From positions 1 to 52,105 of the forward strand of contig DDSH01000008.1 in NCBI GenBank assembly GCA_002343775.1: a stretch of 52,105 nucleotides of DNA, given 5' to 3'. Made by a program: the position numbers and the translations under genes. The DNA is from Anaerolineales bacterium UBA2395. GTDB lineage: Bacteria; Chloroflexota; Anaerolineae; Anaerolineales; Villigracilaceae. A model generated the notes under the pieces. It was given only the letters and a program-made list of their open reading frames with translations. It did not search any database and was not told the DNA's origin. Each line of letters begins with the position of its first letter. Within the stretch, counting starts at the first letter, position 1. Shown piece after piece: positions 41,646-50,011 of the stretch.

Positions 41646-43583
41646 ATGTTGAAGAGTCTTCAAGGCAGGTTAAGTGCTTTGTTTTTTGCATTCGTCCTGC
41701 TTGTGCTTACTTCAGTTGGCGCAACCTTTTGGGGTGTAAAGACTCAGCAGAATGACGCTCTTATCATTAACCTTGCCGGACGACAGCGGATGTTAGTTCA
41801 GCTTATGGTAAGGCTTGCAGGCGGAGATCAGGGGAGTGGGGCTACGAATGAAATGTTGGTGGAAGCAAAGACCATTTTTGATCAGACTCTCACAGCACTT
41901 GAACATGGCGGGGTAACCCTCTATTTACCAGCTAAATATGTATCAATTCCTGAAACGAATAACCCTGAGATATTGGAAGCATTACGTGATGTGCGCCAAA
42001 GTTGGGAGAAATTCCGTGTGGCTATTGATGAAGTTGAGGATATGTCAGCGACTGAAATTGGTTATTCCTCAGCCATTGAAGAACTTGAAATACAATCTAC
42101 AGTTCTTGCCCAACAAGCCGATACGGTTGTTCAATTGTACGAGGCAGATTCAACAGCGAAATTGAATGTTTTACGCAATATTCAATTGGGATTTCTATTC
42201 TTTGCGCTGGTATTGCTTGCTAGTGGAGCATGGGTAACACGACAGTCAGTGCTCAAACCGCTGGCTGAGTTGGGAGTAGCTGCCGCACATTTGGGTGGGA
42301 ATGATCTGGAAACACCAGTTCAGGTGCAAGGTCCCGAAGAGATGCGGAAGTTGTCTCAATCCTTTGATGGGATGCGTATTGGACTGAAATCTACCCAGCG
42401 GGAATTGATTGACCTAAACAATACGCTGGAGAAACGGGTCTTTCAGCGGACACGGGAATTAGAGGCACTAAACGTCGTCAGTCAGGAGATCACTTCGCGC
42501 CTTGATATTCAGCAGGTGTTAAGTTCGGTGACGAAAAAAACCAGCGAACTCTTAAATGGGGATGTTTCATTTTTATGTTTGCTGGATACCAATCAGCCTT
42601 TGCTTAAACTTCAAACATTTAGTGGATCTGTAGATGCAGCCGTTGATGACACGACCATTATAAAAAAATATGACCTGACAGAATCCGTCATGAATAGCAG
42701 TAAGGCGGTGGTCTGCGGCATTGATACCTGCCGCGAGGGTTGCGCAATCTTATCTAATAAATATCGCCGCAGTCATATGGCTGCCCCCTTGCGAAGCAAT
42801 GAACAGATTATTGGTGCGTTGTGTGTGGGCAGTACCAGCCCACAAAGGTTTGGTGATGAATCCACCGAATTGCTCACTAAACTTGCAAATACTGCCGCGA
42901 TTGCCCTTGAAAATGCTCGCCTCTATGAACAAGCAGAGCGCATTGCCACACTTGAGGAGCGCCGCCGTATTGCAGCGGATATGCACGATGGGTTGGGGCA
43001 AACATTTAGTTATCTAGGGTTGATGACCGATCAGGTGGTTGAATTGCTGTCCAAAGGAAAGAGTCAGGCAGCAATGGAAAGATTGCATCTGACTCGCGAA
43101 ACCATCGAAAAAGCCACAGGAAATGTACGTAAAGCCATTAATAGACTGATGGACGAGAATCCGATCAATTCTGATCTTTGTAATCAATTGCAAGATGTAG
43201 CAAATGAGTTTTCTTCCCAAAATAACGCCATCATCGAGTGGAGGTGTGATACCTCATCTCCATGTAATTGCCCATCTCATGTAAATGAACAGGTTATTCA
43301 TGTGGCGCGTGAAGCGTTAACCAATGCAATTGCCCATGCTCGCCCGAGCAAGATCATTGTCCATTTTAGTAAAAGAGACCACGATCATGTATTACTAATC
43401 GAAGACAACGGAAAAGGGTTTGATTCCTCTCAGCCCAGCCCGAATGGACATTTTGGCTTACAGATCATGAAAGCAAGAGCGTTAAGAATTGACGGACACT
43501 TTGAGGTCAAATCGGCGCCTGGAGCAGGGACACAGATCATTCTATCGTTTCCTTCAGAAGATAAGGAAAAATTATTCACATGA
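41646..43583 (+). CDS. narX: NarX-type nitrate/nitrite sensor histidine kinase (copy 2)
   Basis: 645 aa, paralogue of 7156-9057 with identical layout: TM1, P-box-like INLAGRQRMLVQLMVRLA, TM2 near 180-200, HAMP-like linker, GAF with CGIDTCREGC, HisKA_3 with His447 (AADMHDGLGQTFSYLG) and HATPase_c with EDNGKGFDSS. Start at MLKSLQGRL, equal to copy 1; AAAAGG 6 nt upstream. The kinase stop overlaps the narL start (ATGA). It is followed by the heme-copper reductase genes, so it likely ties their expression to nitrate or nitrite. Confidence 0.93.
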   Translation: MLKSLQGRLSALFFAFVLLVLTSVGATFWGVKTQQNDALIINLAGRQRMLVQLMVRLAGGDQGSGATNEMLVEAKTIFDQTLTALEHGGVTLYLPAKYVSIPETNNPEILEALRDVRQSWEKFRVAIDEVEDMSATEIGYSSAIEELEIQSTVLAQQADTVVQLYEADSTAKLNVLRNIQLGFLFFALVLLASGAWVTRQSVLKPLAELGVAAAHLGGNDLETPVQVQGPEEMRKLSQSFDGMRIGLKSTQRELIDLNNTLEKRVFQRTRELEALNVVSQEITSRLDIQQVLSSVTKKTSELLNGDVSFLCLLDTNQPLLKLQTFSGSVDAAVDDTTIIKKYDLTESVMNSSKAVVCGIDTCREGCAILSNKYRRSHMAAPLRSNEQIIGALCVGSTSPQRFGDESTELLTKLANTAAIALENARLYEQAERIATLEERRRIAADMHDGLGQTFSYLGLMTDQVVELLSKGKSQAAMERLHLTRETIEKATGNVRKAINRLMDENPINSDLCNQLQDVANEFSSQNNAIIEWRCDTSSPCNCPSHVNEQVIHVAREALTNAIAHARPSKIIVHFSKRDHDHVLLIEDNGKGFDSSQPSPNGHFGLQIMKARALRIDGHFEVKSAPGAGTQIILSFPSEDKEKLFT

Positions 43584-44239
43584 AAAAAATAAGTGTTCTA
43601 TTAGTAGATGATCATACGTTGTTCCGTGAAGGATTGGCTGTGATTATAGGATCACAGCCCGACATGGAGGTTGTAGGAAACGCGAACGACGGATTGGAAG
43701 CGGTTATCAAATCACAGGAACTGAAACCAGACCTTATTCTGATGGATATTCAAATGTCAACTATGGATGGGTTGGAGGCGACTCGTCAGATCAAACAATC
43801 CCTGCCTGACACGACCATTGTGGTACTGACTGTCCGTGATGATGATGAAAAATTATTTGAGGCACTGAAAAGTGGCGCACAGGGATATTTATTGAAGGAT
43901 ATTCGTTCACATAAGATGGTTGAAATGCTGCACAGCGCCATGAATGGCGAAGCTGCCATTACGCCGTCGCTGGCAGGGCGGGTCCTTGCTGAATTCCGGC
44001 GTATGAGCTTAAATCAAAAAAGCGATGCTGATGTTCCAAACGAAGATAACTCATTGACTGACCGCGAGTTGGAGGTGCTCTCCTTAGTTGCAAAAGGCGC
44101 CTCTGATAGAGACGTGGCTGAGAAACTAACCGTGAGTCTCAATACGGTCAAAACACACATTCGCAATATCCTTTCCAAGTTGCGGGTAAATTCCCGCAGG
44201 GAAGCTGCCAAACTGGCGCAAAGTAAAGGCTTGTTGTAA
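43580..44239 (+). CDS. narL: NarL/FixJ-family response regulator (copy 2)
   Basis: 219 aa: receiver (LLVDDHTLFREGLAVII, Asp56 in LILMDIQMS, Lys in GYLLKDIRS) and LuxR-type HTH (LTDRELEVLSLVAKGASDRD, LTVSLNTVKTHIRNILSKL). Very similar to copy 1. Coupled to the kinase by a 4-nt overlap. The terminator just downstream matches that of copy 1. Confidence 0.94.
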   Translation: MKKISVLLVDDHTLFREGLAVIIGSQPDMEVVGNANDGLEAVIKSQELKPDLILMDIQMSTMDGLEATRQIKQSLPDTTIVVLTVRDDDEKLFEALKSGAQGYLLKDIRSHKMVEMLHSAMNGEAAITPSLAGRVLAEFRRMSLNQKSDADVPNEDNSLTDRELEVLSLVAKGASDRDVAEKLTVSLNTVKTHIRNILSKLRVNSRREAAKLAQSKGLL

Positions 44240-44263
44240 CAAAAAAGAACTAATTCTTTTACG

Positions 44264-44299
44264 AAAAAGAGTGATGAAAAAATCACTCTTTTTTTATTT
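44264..44299 (+). terminator. Rho-independent terminator of narXL copy 2
   Basis: AAAAAGAGTGAT - 6 nt - ATCACTCTTTTT followed by more T (12-bp stem). The preceding 16 nt (GAACTAATTCTTTTAC) also match the 3' flank of narL copy 1 apart from one inserted A. Confidence 0.93.
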
Positions 44300-44399
44300 T
44301 GATTGTTACATATAACGAATACGCTAATCGGGGTAATTAAAGTAACATGAACGCTGAAACCCCAAGTTTTTGTATCTATCTTTCATGAGGAGAAACGCC

Positions 44400-44552
44400 A
44401 TGTCCGACAAAGAAAAGGAAGAACCGCAACACCCTGGTCAAAAAATCTTTGACAATATCTGGCTGTTATTTGTGCTGTCCTTATTGATCAGCACATTGAT
44501 CTACAACGTGTGGGGAATTATTGACCTGTTAAATGTTCCACTGGCGCCATAA
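44400..44552 (+). CDS. 50-aa single-helix subunit of the heme-copper reductase
   Basis: MSDKEKEEPQHPGQKIFDNI then a single helix WLLFVLSLLISTLIYNVW and a short tail. GAGGAG lies 7 nt before the ATG. It is directly upstream of subunit II, like subunit IIa of ba3-type (B-family) oxidases, which is also a tiny single-helix protein. Assignment by size, helix and position. Confidence 0.7.
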   Translation: MSDKEKEEPQHPGQKIFDNIWLLFVLSLLISTLIYNVWGIIDLLNVPLAP

Positions 44553-44575
44553 ATAATTAGATTGGAGAATGGATT

Positions 44576-45109
44576 ATGTTAGCACCTGAGAAAAATTGGT
44601 GGAAACCAATGGGTCGTATGGAAAAGAGCTGGCTCACTGTTGCATTTGTTTGGTGTGTCTTTCTTACGGTCATGATGCCTCTTTGGTATTTCTATGGCAA
44701 ACAAAATGTGCCCACTGAAACGTACAGAATATCGCCTGCAGATTATGGAGCGAAGGTTAATGCTTTTGTGGAGCAATACACTGTCGGCAAGGATGAAGCG
44801 AGCGGAATCCCGATCGTTGCTGCTCCTCCTGGCAGTGATGTATATATCCGGGCTAGCACCTGGCAATGGTATCCGATCCTGCAGCTTGAAAAAGGAGAGG
44901 AATACCGCTTGCATATCTCTTCCATGGATCTGCAGCATGGGTTCTCTCTTCAACCGGTCAATATCAACCTCCAGGTAATTCCTGGATATGACTATGTTGC
45001 AACCATCACCCCCACTAGTTCGGGGGAATTTACCATCGTTTGTAATGAGTACTGCTTTGTCGGCCATCACACAATGGTTGGTAAAGTGATCGTGACCGAG
45101 GAGAATTAA
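44576..45109 (+). CDS. Heme-copper reductase subunit II with intact CuA site
   Basis: 177 aa. One N-terminal helix (WLTVAFVWCVFLTVMMPLWY), then a cupredoxin domain outside the membrane. CuA ligands are complete: His121 (DLQHGFSL) and Cys156-x-Glu158-x-Cys160-x3-His164-x2-Met167. The single helix and the short N-terminus resemble B-family (ba3) subunit II. It would accept electrons from a cytochrome c or cupredoxin. GGAG precedes the ATG; subunit I follows 2 nt after the stop. Confidence 0.9.
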   Translation: MLAPEKNWWKPMGRMEKSWLTVAFVWCVFLTVMMPLWYFYGKQNVPTETYRISPADYGAKVNAFVEQYTVGKDEASGIPIVAAPPGSDVYIRASTWQWYPILQLEKGEEYRLHISSMDLQHGFSLQPVNINLQVIPGYDYVATITPTSSGEFTIVCNEYCFVGHHTMVGKVIVTEEN

Positions 45110-45111
45110 AT

Positions 45112-46839
45112 ATGACATCACTTGCACCTACAACGGCATGGACAGAAGGCGCAAAGGACGATTATCGCGATTGCCCGGTAACCACCCTTAAAGTGGATAT
45201 GCACACCGAACGCCTCATCATTGCCAATGCGGTAATGGCTGTAGTGTGCCTGGCACTTGGCGGTATTGCAGCATTGTTGATTGCTCTCACCCGCTGGCAG
45301 GCTATTCATCTGCTCCCCGCAGTCTGGTTCTATCGCCTGCTGACACTACACGGCATTGACATGCTGATCGCGTGGATCGTTTTCTTTGAAATGGCAGGGC
45401 TGCACTTCGGTTCGACCATTCTGCTGAATGCCCGGCACGCTGCGCCCAAACTCGCCTGGACGGGCTTTATCATGATGACCGTCGGCGGTTTGATGGCAAA
45501 CGCAGTCGTGTTGTTTGACCCGAATTCAAACGTCATGTTCTCAGCTTATGTTCCCATGAAGGCACATCCGCTGTTCTACTTGAGCTATATTCTGTTTGCC
45601 GTCGGCGCGTTAATCACAGTCATTACATTCTTCATCAACATTGTGGTCGCCAAACGGGAAGGGCGTTTTTCAGGCTCGCTGCCTTTGGTGGTATTTGGTT
45701 TGATGACCGCCGCCATTTTAGCCACGTACACCCTGCTTGAAGGCGCCGCCGCAATCGTGCCAGCCTTCTTCTGGTCACTAGGTATTCTCAAAACGTACGA
45801 CCCCGGCATCTATCGCAACTTCTTCTGGGGTTTCGGACATCCCGCACAACAGGTCAATCTTGCGGCGATGGTATCTATCTGGTACGCGCTCGCTCAGATG
45901 ACTGTTGGTATTCGCCCGGTCAATGAAAAGTTCTCGCGCCTTGCCTTCATCCTGTACCTGTTTTTCATCAACCTTGGCTCAGCACACCATTTGCTAGTGG
46001 ATCCTGGTCTTTCGTTCGCATGGAAAGCCGTCAACACATCCTACGCGATGTACCTTGCTGTGCTTGGTTCCATGATGCACGCCTTCTCCATCCCCGCTGC
46101 TCTGGAAATTGCCCTGCGCGCCAAAGGCTACAGAAAAGGTTTGTTCGGTTGGCTCCGCAACGCTCCCTGGGGAGAGCCTGGTTTCAGTTCATTGGTTCTT
46201 TCCATGTTCCTCTTTGGTTGGATCGGCGGCGTGACCGGCGTAACCATCGGTACCGAACAGATCAATATGCTCGTCCACAATACCTTGCGCCTGCCTGGTC
46301 ACTTTCATGCGACTGTGGTCAGCGGCACCACGCTTGCCTTCATGGGGTTCACCTACTACGTCATCCCGCTCATCTTCCGTAAGGAACTCAAACTCAAGAG
46401 TTGGGCAAAATGGCAGCCTTATATTTTCGGCTTTGGCATGTTGTTGACCTCCATGGGCATGATCGTCAGTGGTCTGCAGGGTGTTGCTCGCCGCAACTGG
46501 GATATTACTTTCGCTGGCGTCGTTCCCGGCACTGTTGAAATCTCTCTAGCTGTCTTTGGCATTGGCGCGATTCTTGCAGTCGTCGGCGGCATCATGTATG
46601 TGACCATCGTTCTCACATCCATTCTGACTGGTCCCCGCCTCGAAGCATCCAATCTTTTGCTGCTGACCGGCACACACAACCCGATCATCGATTCCACAAA
46701 ATTGACCGATCATCAAATGGAAGATAAGCAAAATCAGCCCAAGGGCGCCTTGGTGCTTGTCTTCGCCTTCCTGGGTTGGTTCGCTATTTATTACTTCACC
46801 AACTGGTGGCTGTTGGGCCGTACCTGGTTCATCCGCTAG
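45112..46839 (+). CDS. Heme-copper subunit I lacking the active-site Tyr; predicted nitric oxide reductase
   Basis: 575 aa, 12-14 helices. Heme and copper ligands: His80 (LTLHGIDML), His243 (FGHPAQQVN), His292-His293 (SAHHLLVDPG), His397 and His399 (PGHFHATVV). In oxygen reductases helix 6 reads HPxVY, with Tyr cross-linked to the CuB His; here it is HPAQQ, Gln247 in place of Tyr. NO reductases of this superfamily lack that Tyr, and B-family-related types (eNOR, sNOR and others) are known, so I predict NO reduction to N2O. Which named type it is I cannot say. GAGGAG supports the start. Confidence 0.85.
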   Translation: MTSLAPTTAWTEGAKDDYRDCPVTTLKVDMHTERLIIANAVMAVVCLALGGIAALLIALTRWQAIHLLPAVWFYRLLTLHGIDMLIAWIVFFEMAGLHFGSTILLNARHAAPKLAWTGFIMMTVGGLMANAVVLFDPNSNVMFSAYVPMKAHPLFYLSYILFAVGALITVITFFINIVVAKREGRFSGSLPLVVFGLMTAAILATYTLLEGAAAIVPAFFWSLGILKTYDPGIYRNFFWGFGHPAQQVNLAAMVSIWYALAQMTVGIRPVNEKFSRLAFILYLFFINLGSAHHLLVDPGLSFAWKAVNTSYAMYLAVLGSMMHAFSIPAALEIALRAKGYRKGLFGWLRNAPWGEPGFSSLVLSMFLFGWIGGVTGVTIGTEQINMLVHNTLRLPGHFHATVVSGTTLAFMGFTYYVIPLIFRKELKLKSWAKWQPYIFGFGMLLTSMGMIVSGLQGVARRNWDITFAGVVPGTVEISLAVFGIGAILAVVGGIMYVTIVLTSILTGPRLEASNLLLLTGTHNPIIDSTKLTDHQMEDKQNQPKGALVLVFAFLGWFAIYYFTNWWLLGRTWFIR

Positions 46840-46860
46840 ACAGACATTCTCCTTTGAAAA

Positions 46861-46890
46861 CCTGCCCGGGGCTTCGCCACCTCGGGCAGG
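46861..46890. repeat. Hairpin between subunit I and accessory gene
   Basis: CCTGCCCG - 14 nt - CGGGCAGG, 8-bp perfect stem, 21 nt after the subunit I stop. No T run. May limit read-through into the copper genes. Confidence 0.45.
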
Positions 46891-46921
46891 TCCAAACCTC
46901 CAAGACTGGCAATTAAACAAA

Positions 46922-47587
46922 ATGACAGCATCTCTTTTACTTGGTTTACTCGGAAGTCTTGGGCATTGCGTCGGCATGTGCAGTGCGGTCATAATTCTTT
47001 TTGATCGTCAGCCGATCTTTCAAAATAAACTCGCCTGGATTCTCGCACACGCCGGGCGCATCACCACCTATTCCCTCCTCGGATTAATCTTCGGCGCCTT
47101 TGGGCAAACCCTCTGGGCTCTCGACAGGTTTCAATCCACCCTTTCCATTCTCTTTGCAATCATCGCCTTTTACATGGCATCCGCTTTTATTGGATTAGCC
47201 CCCTCCCCTGAATCATTATTTCCTGGATTGGTTCAACGCTGGGGCAATGCCATCCGCACATTCAAATCCGCTTCGCTCTGGACCTCCTACCTGCTCGGCC
47301 TTCTTTGGGGACTCCTACCCTGCGGCTTAGTTCTTACCGCTCTTCTCACAGCGGTTGCTTCTACAAACGCGGTTCAAGGCATGCTAAACATGTTTATCTT
47401 TGGCATAGCTACCATTCCGAGCCTATTCGCCGTCAGATGGCTTGCAACAAAATCCCTCCCCCGCCACTGGTCACGAAGCCTGACTTCCATTGTTATGATG
47501 CTCTTCGGTTTTCAATTCGCCATGCGTGGATTTGCCTCCCTTGGACTCATTGACCACTTCATGCTGGGTTCTGTCATGCTTTGGTAA
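46922..47587 (+). CDS. DsbD_2/TauE-like membrane protein (oxidase assembly)
   Basis: 221 aa, six helices. The N-terminus has LGSLGHCVGMCSAVIIL, the GHCxGMC motif of the family that occurs next to CcoI-type ATPases. Later LLWGLLPCGLVLTAL gives the second Cys. Such proteins are thought to assist copper delivery or cytochrome assembly. Start at ATG 46922 because the motif lies at residues 14-20 as in relatives; no Shine-Dalgarno is evident, and the preceding stretch reads as spacer. Confidence 0.82.
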   Translation: MTASLLLGLLGSLGHCVGMCSAVIILFDRQPIFQNKLAWILAHAGRITTYSLLGLIFGAFGQTLWALDRFQSTLSILFAIIAFYMASAFIGLAPSPESLFPGLVQRWGNAIRTFKSASLWTSYLLGLLWGLLPCGLVLTALLTAVASTNAVQGMLNMFIFGIATIPSLFAVRWLATKSLPRHWSRSLTSIVMMLFGFQFAMRGFASLGLIDHFMLGSVMLW

Positions 47588-47603
47588 ATATTGAGTTATA
47601 GAA

Positions 47604-49970
47604 ATGAATCTCGCTTCTGCTTCTCCTGTCAAAACAAAAACCATCACCACCTGCTCCCTCTGCGGTCTGACCACTTTGCATCCCCTGTCCAATGACAACG
47701 GGGATGTATTTTGCTGTCCATCGTGCAGAGAGGTGGCAGCGCTTCTGGCGGAGAGTCCAGCCGTTGAGCAGCATCAGGCTCAAGTTCCAGAAGGAAGCGG
47801 AGAAGTCATCCTCACACTTGGCGGTATGTGGTGCGCGTCCTGTGCATGGCTGGTAAGTGAACAGCTTCGCCGCACCAGTGGCGTGGTTAGCGCGGATGTG
47901 AGTTTTATTCAGGGACAAGCTAACCTCACATTTGACGCTGCGATCACAAATCCAAAAAAACTCAAGAAGCGCGTGCGTTCGCTTGGATATCAAGCAACCC
48001 TGCCAAATGAAAAACCGCGCGATGAGGAAGAATCTTTTTTCACGCGTTTATTAATTAGCGGCGTGATGGTTTTGCACGACATGATCGTGGGCGGCGGAAT
48101 TTACGCGCGTGAGTTAATGGGTTGGGCAAGCCCAGAGACGGCATGGCTTGTGCATTTCTTCCAGATCATGATGTTGGTTTCGAGCATCCCCGTTTTGATC
48201 TTATTGGGACTGCCCATTTTGCGTGCAGGGTTTGCCAGCCTGCTGCGCGGGCAGCCCAACATTCACACACTGATCATGATCGGAACATTTTCTGCATTTG
48301 GGCTATCAGTTCGTAATTTAATTCTGGGGCATGGCGGTTTATATTTTGATACTGCCACTATGCTGATCTTCCTTGTTTCGATTGGACGATGGCTCGAAAT
48401 GCAGGCGCATAAATCGAGCAACAAAGCCGTTTCACGTTTGCTGGAACAGATCCCCGATAAGGCGACGGTTGTTACAGATACGAAAGATATCATTATGAAC
48501 GTCTCGGAACTCAAACCTGGTATGCGCGTTCGGATTCGTCCAGGTGAAAGATTCCCCGTGGATGGGTTGATCGCCATCGGCGAAGGCGATGTGGATGAAT
48601 CATTATTGACAGGTGAGCCTAAGCCAGTGGCACACCACGAAGGCGAAAAAGTTCAGGCAGGAACGGTCAATCTTGACGGTAGTTTTGAGGTGATCGCAAC
48701 GGCGGTCGGCACATCCACTACCGCCGGACAGATCGGTCGTTTGTTACATGAAGCCTTATGGGCGCGTTCTCCACTAGAAAGAATGGTGGATAAACTCTCA
48801 GCATGGATGACTCCACTCGCGCTGGGATTGGCAACGGTTGCCTTCCTGATCTGGTATTCCATTGCCGGGCTTGAAACAGGTTTGATGGTGGCGTTGTCTG
48901 TGTTGCTGATCGCGTGTCCGTGCGCGCTGGGGCTTGCCACTCCACTGACGTTGTGGCTGTCACTGGAACGAGCTGCGGGGTCAGGCGCAATTCTACGCAG
49001 CACATCTTCTCTCGAACGGCTCGCCAAAGTGGAGCGTATCTTCTTCGATAAAACAGGCACACTAACACAGTTACCCATGAAGGTGCGTGAATTTTTTGTC
49101 GATCAAATTCAAGAGCATGAATTTCTGAGAATTACAGGCTCGGTGGAGAATGACTCTGAACATCCGCTTGCGGAAGCTGTGGTTGAGTTCGCAAAATCAA
49201 AACAAGTTAAATTATCCAAACCTGAATCATTCAAGGCTTTGCCTGCATTAGGTGTGAGTGCAATGTTGGAGGACAGCCAAATTGTGATCGGCTCTGCGCG
49301 ACTGATGTCTGCCGAGGGGTTGAGTATGTCCACGACTATCGAGAAGCAGGCTGAGACGTGGAAAGAAGCGGGGCATATCGTCGTGTATGCAGGTTGGGAT
49401 GGTCAGGTAATAGGCATTTTGGGGCTGGGTGAAAAAATCCGCGCAGAGGCAAAAGATGTTTTGAGTCAATTGCAATCACGCGGGTTGGAACTCGGCGTGC
49501 TGACAGGCGACGAAGCCAGTGCGGGCGCGCGATGGCAAAAGGCGCTGGGCATCCCTGTCAGCGCCGCGCTCAGTTCGGACGAAAAGATGTCGCGCCTGAC
49601 CGAAAATTCTGCGATGGTCGGCGATGGCATCAACGACGGACCCGCGCTCGCCGCTGCCACGATCGGTCTCGCCATGAACCACGGAACAGATGTTGCCCGC
49701 TCTGCCGCCGATATTGTGCTCGTGCGCGATGATTTACGTGTTATCCCGTGGCTGGTGGATCTGTCGCGTGAATCGATGAAGCGTGTAAAACAAAATTTGG
49801 GCTGGGCGGTGATCTACAACCTGCTCGGCGTTGGGCTTGCAATGGCAGGTCTTCTACAGCCTGTCTTCTCTGCGTTTGCGATGGTGGCAAGTAGTATCTT
49901 CGTAACAGCCAATGCCATGAAAATGAATAAATTTCCGTTGTTAAATGAAGAAAATATGAAGGTCGAATAA
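47604..49970 (+). CDS. ccoI: CcoI/FixI-type copper P1B-ATPase
   Basis: 788 aa. An N-terminal Cys-rich segment (CSLCGLTTLHPLSN, CCPSC) and a heavy-metal domain with C77-A-S-C80 are followed by eight helices, TGEP actuator, membrane CPC at 438-440 (IACPCALGLATPL), phospho-site Asp482 (FDKTGTLT), and VGDGINDGPALA. The Cys-rich N-terminus is typical of CcoI/FixI, which supply copper to heme-copper enzymes. Its place after the CuA/CuB reductase genes supports this. Confidence 0.9.
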   Translation: MNLASASPVKTKTITTCSLCGLTTLHPLSNDNGDVFCCPSCREVAALLAESPAVEQHQAQVPEGSGEVILTLGGMWCASCAWLVSEQLRRTSGVVSADVSFIQGQANLTFDAAITNPKKLKKRVRSLGYQATLPNEKPRDEEESFFTRLLISGVMVLHDMIVGGGIYARELMGWASPETAWLVHFFQIMMLVSSIPVLILLGLPILRAGFASLLRGQPNIHTLIMIGTFSAFGLSVRNLILGHGGLYFDTATMLIFLVSIGRWLEMQAHKSSNKAVSRLLEQIPDKATVVTDTKDIIMNVSELKPGMRVRIRPGERFPVDGLIAIGEGDVDESLLTGEPKPVAHHEGEKVQAGTVNLDGSFEVIATAVGTSTTAGQIGRLLHEALWARSPLERMVDKLSAWMTPLALGLATVAFLIWYSIAGLETGLMVALSVLLIACPCALGLATPLTLWLSLERAAGSGAILRSTSSLERLAKVERIFFDKTGTLTQLPMKVREFFVDQIQEHEFLRITGSVENDSEHPLAEAVVEFAKSKQVKLSKPESFKALPALGVSAMLEDSQIVIGSARLMSAEGLSMSTTIEKQAETWKEAGHIVVYAGWDGQVIGILGLGEKIRAEAKDVLSQLQSRGLELGVLTGDEASAGARWQKALGIPVSAALSSDEKMSRLTENSAMVGDGINDGPALAAATIGLAMNHGTDVARSAADIVLVRDDLRVIPWLVDLSRESMKRVKQNLGWAVIYNLLGVGLAMAGLLQPVFSAFAMVASSIFVTANAMKMNKFPLLNEENMKVE

Positions 49971-50011
49971 ATCAGACCTTTAATCTGAAACCTTATACCT
50001 GGAACCCCTAA

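Noticed and set aside
44294..44399. NarL heptamers (TACYYMT) upstream of the reductase genes
   Set aside because: Only a single 6-of-7 match (TACCCCG on the minus strand) and no 7-2-7 pair; too weak to report as a site. A similar single hit upstream of narX copy 1 was also dropped.
45112..46839. Ordinary cytochrome c oxidase
   Set aside because: CuA and all His ligands fit, but the Tyr of HPxVY is Gln, so I do not call it an oxygen reductase.
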